This document shows, piece after piece, positions 59,086 through 64,000 of a DNA stretch of 64,000 nucleotides (position 1 is its first letter; the number at the start of each line of letters is the position of its first letter). The position numbers and the translations under genes were made by a program. This DNA is from Megascapheus bottae (lineage: Eukaryota > Chordata > Mammalia > Rodentia > Geomyidae): contig JANJXV010000048.1 of assembly GCA_024803745.1 (NCBI GenBank), forward strand, positions 6,677,501 to 6,741,500, written 5' to 3'. The notes beneath the pieces are model-generated. The model saw only the letters and a list, made by a program, of their open reading frames with translations, was not told the DNA's origin and ran no database searches.

Positions 59086-60560
59086 AAGGGTTAGGGTCAG
59101 GGTTAGGGTAAGGGTAAGGGTAAGGGTTAATTTTAGGGTTAGGGTTAGGGTTGAGATTAGGGTTAGATTAGGATTAGGGTAAAGGTTAGGGTTAGGGTTA
59201 GGTTAGGGTAGGGGTAAGGTTTAGGGTTAGGGTTAGGGTTAGGGTTAGGTGTAGGGTAAGGGTAAGGGTTAGGGTTAGGGTTAGGGTGAGCATTAGGTCA
59301 GGGTTAGGGTTAGGGTTAGGGTAAGGGTTAGGGTTAGGGTTAGAGTTAGGGTAAGGGTTAGGGTTAGGGTTAGGGTTAGAGTTAGGTTTAGCGTTAGGGA
59401 AAGGGTAAGGGTTAGGGTTAGTGTTAGGGTTAGGTTAAGGGTTAGGGTTAGGGTTAGGGTAAGGGTTAGGTTTAGGATTAGGGTTAGGATAAGGATAAAG
59501 GTTAGGGTTAGGGTTATGGGTTAGGGTTAGCGTTAGGGTTAGGTTAAGGGTAAGGGCAAGGGTTAGGTTTAGGTTTAGGGTTAGTTTTAGGGTTAGGGTT
59601 AGTGTTAGGTTTAGGGTTAGTTTTAGGGTTAGGGTTAGGGTAAGGGTGAAGGTTAGGGTTAGAGTTACTGTTAGGGTAAGGGTAAGGGTTAGGGTTAGGT
59701 GTAGTGTTAGGGTTAGTGTAAGAGTAAGGGTTGGATTTAGTGTTAGGTTTAGGGTTAGGGTAAGGGTAAGGGTTAGGGTTAGGGTTAGGGTTAAGGTAAG
59801 GGTAAGGGTTAGGGTTAGGTTTAGGTTTAGTGTTAGGGTAAAGGTAAGGGTTAAGTTTAGGGTTAGGGTTAGGTTTAGGGTTAGGGTTAGTGTTATAATA
59901 AGGATAAGGGTTAGGGTTAAGTTTAGGGTTAGGGTTAGAGTTAGGGTTAGGTTTAACGTAGGGTTATTGTGTGGGTAAGGGTAAGGGTTAGGGTTAGGTT
60001 TAGGGTTAGGGCAATTGTTAGGTTTAGGGTTAGGGTTTGGTTTAGGGTTAGGGTTAGGGTTAGGGTTAGGTTATGGGTTAGGGTTAGGGTTAGGGTAAGT
60101 GTAAGTGTTAGGGTTAGAGTTAACGTTAGGGTAAGGGTAAGGGTTAGGGTTAGGTTTAGGGTTAGGGTTAGGGTTAGAGTTAGGGTTAGGGTTAGGGTAA
60201 GGCTTACTGCTAGGATTAGGGTAAGGGTTAGAGTTAGGGTTAGGGTTAGGGTAAGGGTAAGTGTTAACTTTAGGGTTAGGGTTAGGGTAAGAATAAGGGA
60301 TAGGGTTAGGGTGAAGGTTAGGGTAAGTGTTCTGGTTAGGGTTAGGGTTAGTGTAAGGATAAAGGTTAGGGTTAGGGTTAGGGTTATTGGTTAGGGTTAT
60401 TGTTAGGGTTAGGGTTAGGTTTAGGGTAAGGGCAATTGTTAGGTTTAGGGTTAGGGTTTGGTTTAGGGTTAGGGTTAGGTTTAGGTTAGGTTAAGGGTTA
60501 GGGTTAGGGTTAGGGTAAGTGTAAGTGTTAGGGTTAGAGTTAGGGTTAGGGTGAGGTTTA
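58661..60560 (+). repeat. Right copy of 46,600-48,760
   Basis: It is collinear with 46.6-48.76 kb including the aagttaactg, gagattaggg, gataaggataaagg, ttataataagg, gggcaattg and gtgttctgg landmarks. It is the third occurrence of the 47.64-48.7 kb part. Differences include loss of about 50 bp in the 47.6-48.6 kb part and cacgta-type single changes such as tttaacgtaggg near 59,952. Confidence 0.82.
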
Positions 60561-63500
60561 GGGTAAAGGTTAGGGTAAAGGTAAGGGTTAAGTTTAGGGT
60601 TAGGGTTAGTTTTAGGGTTAGGGTTAGGTTTAGGGTAAGGATGAGGGTTAGGGTTAATTTAGGGTTAGGGTTAGAGTTAGGGTTAGGTTTAAGGTTAGGG
60701 TTAGGGTGTGGGTAAGGGTAAGGGTTAGGGTTAGGTTTAGGGTTAGGGTTAGGGTTACGGTTCAGGTTAGGGTTATGGTAAGGGTAATGTTAGGGTTAGG
60801 TTTAGGGATAGTGTTAGGTTAAGGGTTAGGGTTAGGGTTAGGGTTAAGTTTTGGGTTAGGGTTAGAGTTAGGGTTAGGTTTAGGGTTAGGTTAGGGTTAG
60901 GGTTAGGTTTAGGGTTAGTGTAAGGGTAAGGGTTAGGTTTAGGGTTAGGTTTAGGGTTAGGGTTGAGGTTATGGTTAGGGTTAGGTTTAGGGTTAGGGTT
61001 AGGGTTAGAGTTAGGTTTAGGGTTAGGGTAACGGTAAGGTTAGGGTTAGGTTTAGGATTAGTGTTAGGTTAAGGATTAGGGTTAGGGTTAGGGTAAGTGT
61101 TAGGGTTAGGGTTAGGGTTAGGCTAAGTGTTAGGTTAAGGGTTAGTGTTAGGGTTAAGTTAAGGGTTGGGGTTAAGGTTAGGGTAAGGGTAAGGTTTAGG
61201 GTTAGGATTAGGGTGAGGTTAAGTGTTAGGGTTAGGGTTAGGGTTAGGGTTAGGGTAAGGTTTAGGATTAGGGTTAGGGTTAGGGTTAAGGTTAGGTTTA
61301 GGTTTAGGATTAGGGTTAGGGTTAAGGTTAGGTTTAGGTTTAGGTTTAGGTTTAGGGTAAGGGCAAGTGTTAGGGTTAGGGTTACGGTTAGGTTTAAGGT
61401 TAGGGTTAGGGTTAGGGTAAGGGTTAGGGTTAGGGTTAGGGTTAGGGTAAGGGTTAGGGTTAGGGTTAGGGTGAGAGTTAGGTTTAGGATTAGGGTAAGG
61501 GTAAGGGTTAGGGTTAGTGTTAGGGTTAGGTTAAGTGTTAGGGTTAGGGTTAGGGTAAGGGTTAGGGTTAGGATTAGGGTAAGGGTTAGGGTTAGGGTTA
61601 GGGTTCGGGTAAATGTAAGTGTTACGGTTAGGGTTAGGGTTAGGGTAAGTTTTAGAGTAATGGTTAGGGTTAGAGTTAGGTTTAGGGTATGGGTTAAGTT
61701 TAGGGTTAGGGTGAGGGTAAGGGTAAGGGTTAGGGTTAGGGTTAGGGTAAGGGTAAAGTTTAGGGTTAGGGTTAATGTTATGGGTTAGTGTTATGGATAG
61801 GGTTGGGTTTAGGGTTAGGTTTAGGGTAAGGGCAAGGGTTACGTTAAGGGTTAAGGTTTAGGTTTAGGGTTAGGGTTAGGGTTAGTTTTAGGGGTAGGGT
61901 TAGGATAAGGGTAAGGGTTAGGGTTAGAGTTAAGGTTAGGGTAAGGGTAAGCGTTAGGGTTAGATTTAGGGTTAGGGTTAGGTTTAGGGTAAGGGTAAGG
62001 GTAAGTGTTAGGGTTTGGTTAGGTTTAAAATTTGGGTTAAGATTAGGGATAGGGTTAGGGCAAGGCTAAGGGTTAGGGTTAAGGTTAGGGTTAGGGTTAG
62101 GGTTAGGTTTAGCTTTAGGGTAAGGGTAAGTGTTATGGTTAGGATTAGGGTTAGGGTTAGGGTAAAGGTAAGGGTTAAGTTTAGGGTTAGGGTTAGGTTT
62201 AAGGTTAGGGTTAGGGTTAGGGTTAGGGTAAGAATAAATGTTGGGGTTAAGTTTGGGGTTAGGGTTAGAGTTAGGGTTAGGTTTAAGGTTAGGGTAAGGG
62301 TGTGGGTAAGGGTAAGGTTTAGGGTTAGGTTTAGGTTTAGGGTTAGGGTTACGGTTAGGGTTAGGGTTAGGTTTAGGGTAAGGGTTGTGTTAGGGTTAGG
62401 GTTAGCGTTAGGGTGAGGGTAAGGGTTAGGTTTAGGGTTAGGGTTATGTTTAGCTTAGGGGTTATGGTTAGGTTCAGGGTAAGGGTAAGGTTTAGGGTTA
62501 GGGTTAGGGTTAGGGTTAGGGTTAGGGTAAGTGTAAGAGTTAGGGTTAGGTTTAGGGTTATGGTTAGGTTTAGGGTTATGGTAAGAGTAAGTGTTAGGAT
62601 TAGGGTTAGGGTTAGGGTAAGGGTGAGGATTAGGGTTAGGGTAGATGTTATTGTTAGGGTTAGGATTAGGGTAAGGGTTAGGGTTAGGGTTAGGGTTAGG
62701 TGTAGGCTAAGGGTAAGGTTTAGGCTTAGGGTTAGGGTTAGGGTTAAGGTTTAGGGTTAGGGTAAGTGTAAGGTTTTGGGTTAAGGTTAGGGTTAGAGTA
62801 AGGGTTAGGTTTAGGGTTAGGGTAAGGGCAAGGGTTAGGGTTAGGGTTAGGGTTAAGGTTAGGTTTAGGGTTAGGTTTAGGGTTAGGTTTAGGGTTAGGT
62901 TTAGGGTAAGGGTAAAGGTTAGGGTTAGGGTTAGGTTTAGGGTTAAGGTTAGGGTTAGGGTTAGTGTTAGGGTTAGGGTAAGGGTTAGGGTTAGGGTTAG
63001 GGTTAGGTTTAGGGTTAAGGTTAGGGTTAGGGTTAGTGTTAGGGTTAGGGTAAGGGTTAGGGTTAGGGTTAGGGTAAGGGATAGGGTTAGGGTTAGGGGT
63101 AGGTTAAGTGTTAGGGTTAGGGTTAGGGTTAGGGTTAGGGTAAGGTTAGGGTTATGTTTAGGGTTAGGGATAGGGTTAGGTTTAGGGTTAGGTTTAGGTT
63201 AGGGTTAGGGTTAGGGTTAGGGTTAGGGTAAGGGTAAGTGTTATGGTTAGGTTTAGGGTTAGGTTTAGGGTAAAGGTAAGGGTTAAGTTTAGGGTTAATG
63301 TTAGGTTTAGGGTTAGGATTAGGGTTAGGGTTGTGTTAGGGTTAGGGTTAGCGTTAGGGTAAGGGTAAGGTTTGGGTTAGGGTTAAGGTAAGGCTAAGGG
63401 TTAGGGTTAGGTTTAGGGTTAGGTTTAGCTTAGGGGTTAGGGTTAGGTTCAGGGTAAGGGTAAGGTTTAGGGTTAGGTTTAGGTTTAGGGTTAGGGTTAC

Positions 63501-64000
63501 TGTTATGGTTAGGGTTAGGGTTAGGGTAAGGGTTGTGTTAGGGTTAGGGTTAGCGTTAGGGTAAGGGTAAGGTTTGGGTTAGGGTTAAGGTAAGGCTAAG
63601 GGTTAGGGTTAGGGTTAGGGTTAGGTTTAGCTTAGGGGTTAGGGTTAGGTTCAGGGTAAGGGTAAGGTTTAGGGTTAGGGTTAGGTTTAGGGTTAGGGTA
63701 AGGGTAAGAGTTAGGGTTAGGGATAGGGTTAAGGTTAGGTTTAGGGTTAGTGTAAGGGTAAGGGTTAGATTTAGGGTTAGGGTTAGGTTTAGGGTAAGGG
63801 TATTGGTTAGGGTTAGGTTTAGGGTTAGTGTTAAGGTTAGGGTAGGGTAAGGGTTAGGGTAAGGTTAAGGGTTAGGGGTAGGTTTAGGGTAAGGGTTAGA
63901 GTAAAGGTAAGGGTTAAGTTTAGGGTTAGGGTTAGTTTTAGGGTTAGGGTTAGGGTTAGGGTAAGGATAAGGGTTAGGGTTAAGTTTAGGGTTAGGGTTA
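60561..64000 (+). repeat. Diverged copies of the 46-52 kb domain to the window end
   Basis: 60,577-60,860 follows 55.4-55.7 kb and more loosely 46.4-46.7 kb. 61,680-61,800 follows 49,101-49,215 (gtatgggttaagtttaggg, then gttatggataggg). 62,090-62,700 follows 49.5-50.3 kb (gtagatgttattg near 62,641). 62,700-63,300 follows 50.4-51.0 kb, and 63,600-64,000 follows 51.2-51.56 kb. Order is kept, but indels are frequent, so this is an older relative of the 1,974-bp units. The array runs off the window still in repeat. Confidence 0.75.
63331..63734 (+). repeat. 202-bp local tandem duplication
   Basis: ttgtgttagg with the following gcgttagggtaaggg, aaggctaaggg, gtttagcttagggg and gttcagggtaaggg blocks occurs at 63,331 and again at 63,533. 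The copies differ by a few hexamers. Confidence 0.82.

Larger units (their letters stand above)
1..64000 (+). repeat. Degenerate TTAGGG telomere-type satellite array filling the window
   Basis: Every line of the sequence resolves into hexamers of the TTAGGG family with the G-rich strand on +. The first T and the A at position 3 are almost invariant. Position 2 is often A (TAAGGG), and the G triplet is often GGT, GTG, AGG, GAG, ATG or ACG. In a hand count of 44,341-44,580, 20 of 39 units were perfect. Register slips come from 5-mers and 7-mers. I saw no reversed (CCCTAA) segment and no unique DNA. Canonical TTAGGG binds shelterin TRF proteins and can form G-quadruplexes (family knowledge). The divergence argues that most of this array is old subtelomeric or interstitial sequence and not fresh telomerase product (inference). 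The host organism cannot be named. Confidence 0.98.

Noticed and set aside
1..64000. CRISPR array
   Set aside because: Periodic repeats exist, but there are no unique spacers between conserved repeats; the repeat unit is 6 bp and continuous.
1..64000. Plant-type TTTAGGG telomere
   Set aside because: TTTAGGG strings appear, but in register they are TTAGGT followed by TTAGGG. True 7-bp periodicity is absent.
1..64000. Bacterial or phage origin, or a new defence or mobile system
   Set aside because: No ribosome binding sites, codon structure, insertion-sequence ends or gene-like sequence occur in the window. I found no candidate system.
1..64000. Pure sequencing-error explanation for the variants
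   Set aside because: Rare variants are repeated in the same order at copies hundreds to thousands of bases apart, which random base-call errors cannot produce. Errors cannot be excluded for isolated variants.

Overview
The window is one uninterrupted array of degenerate TTAGGG telomere-type repeats. I found no protein-coding gene, RNA gene, transposon, CRISPR array, promoter or other single-copy sequence. From first base to last the + strand carries the G-rich strand (TTAGGG and variants). I saw no stretch in the opposite orientation and no unrelated insert, and I noticed no run of more than two C. This is eukaryotic DNA from a telomere, subtelomere or interstitial telomeric block in a lineage with TTAGGG telomeres (vertebrates, many other animals, many fungi, some protists). 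The sequence does not narrow this down. If the array keeps native telomere polarity, the chromosome end lies to the right (inference).

The hexamer is strongly diverged. A hand count of 44,341-44,580 gives 39 units in perfect 6-bp register: 20 TTAGGG, 6 TAAGGG, 4 TTAGGT, 2 TTAAGG and 7 single variants. Occasional 5-mers (TTAGG) and 7-mers (TTAGGGG) shift the register. The variants act as a barcode and show that the array grew by repeated duplication of long segments.

Layout: 1-2,870 diverged array with a ~690-bp tandem pair. 3,421-9,548 duplicated segments around a 968-bp tandem array (4,650-7,240). 9,549-15,321 diverged ~1-kb higher-order units ending in a clear 756-bp-period tandem pair. 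15,322-21,849 diverged array, another 690-bp pair, and a 2.2-kb copy of 6.4-8.7 kb. 21,850-38,060 a large tandem duplication (units of ~7.57 and ~8.05 kb plus a ~0.58-kb third start) with nested 1.79-kb, 1.2-kb and 0.69-kb repeats. 38,682-39,668 a 487-bp tandem pair. 39,669-46,599 diverged array without long copies that I could find. 46,600-64,000 a second complex domain: three 1,974-bp-type tandem units, a mosaic copy 8.14 kb downstream, a re-copied 46.6-48.8 kb segment, and related sequence to the end.

Every long open frame here is an artefact. A hexamer is exactly two codons, so four of six frames stay open for hundreds of codons as Val-Arg, Leu-Gly, Leu-Thr or Asn-Pro dipeptide chains. 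No genes work together here. The interest lies in how the array evolved: hierarchical amplification, mosaic copies and a transversion-rich variant spectrum. Whether the longest duplications are biological or assembly artefacts cannot be settled from the sequence alone.
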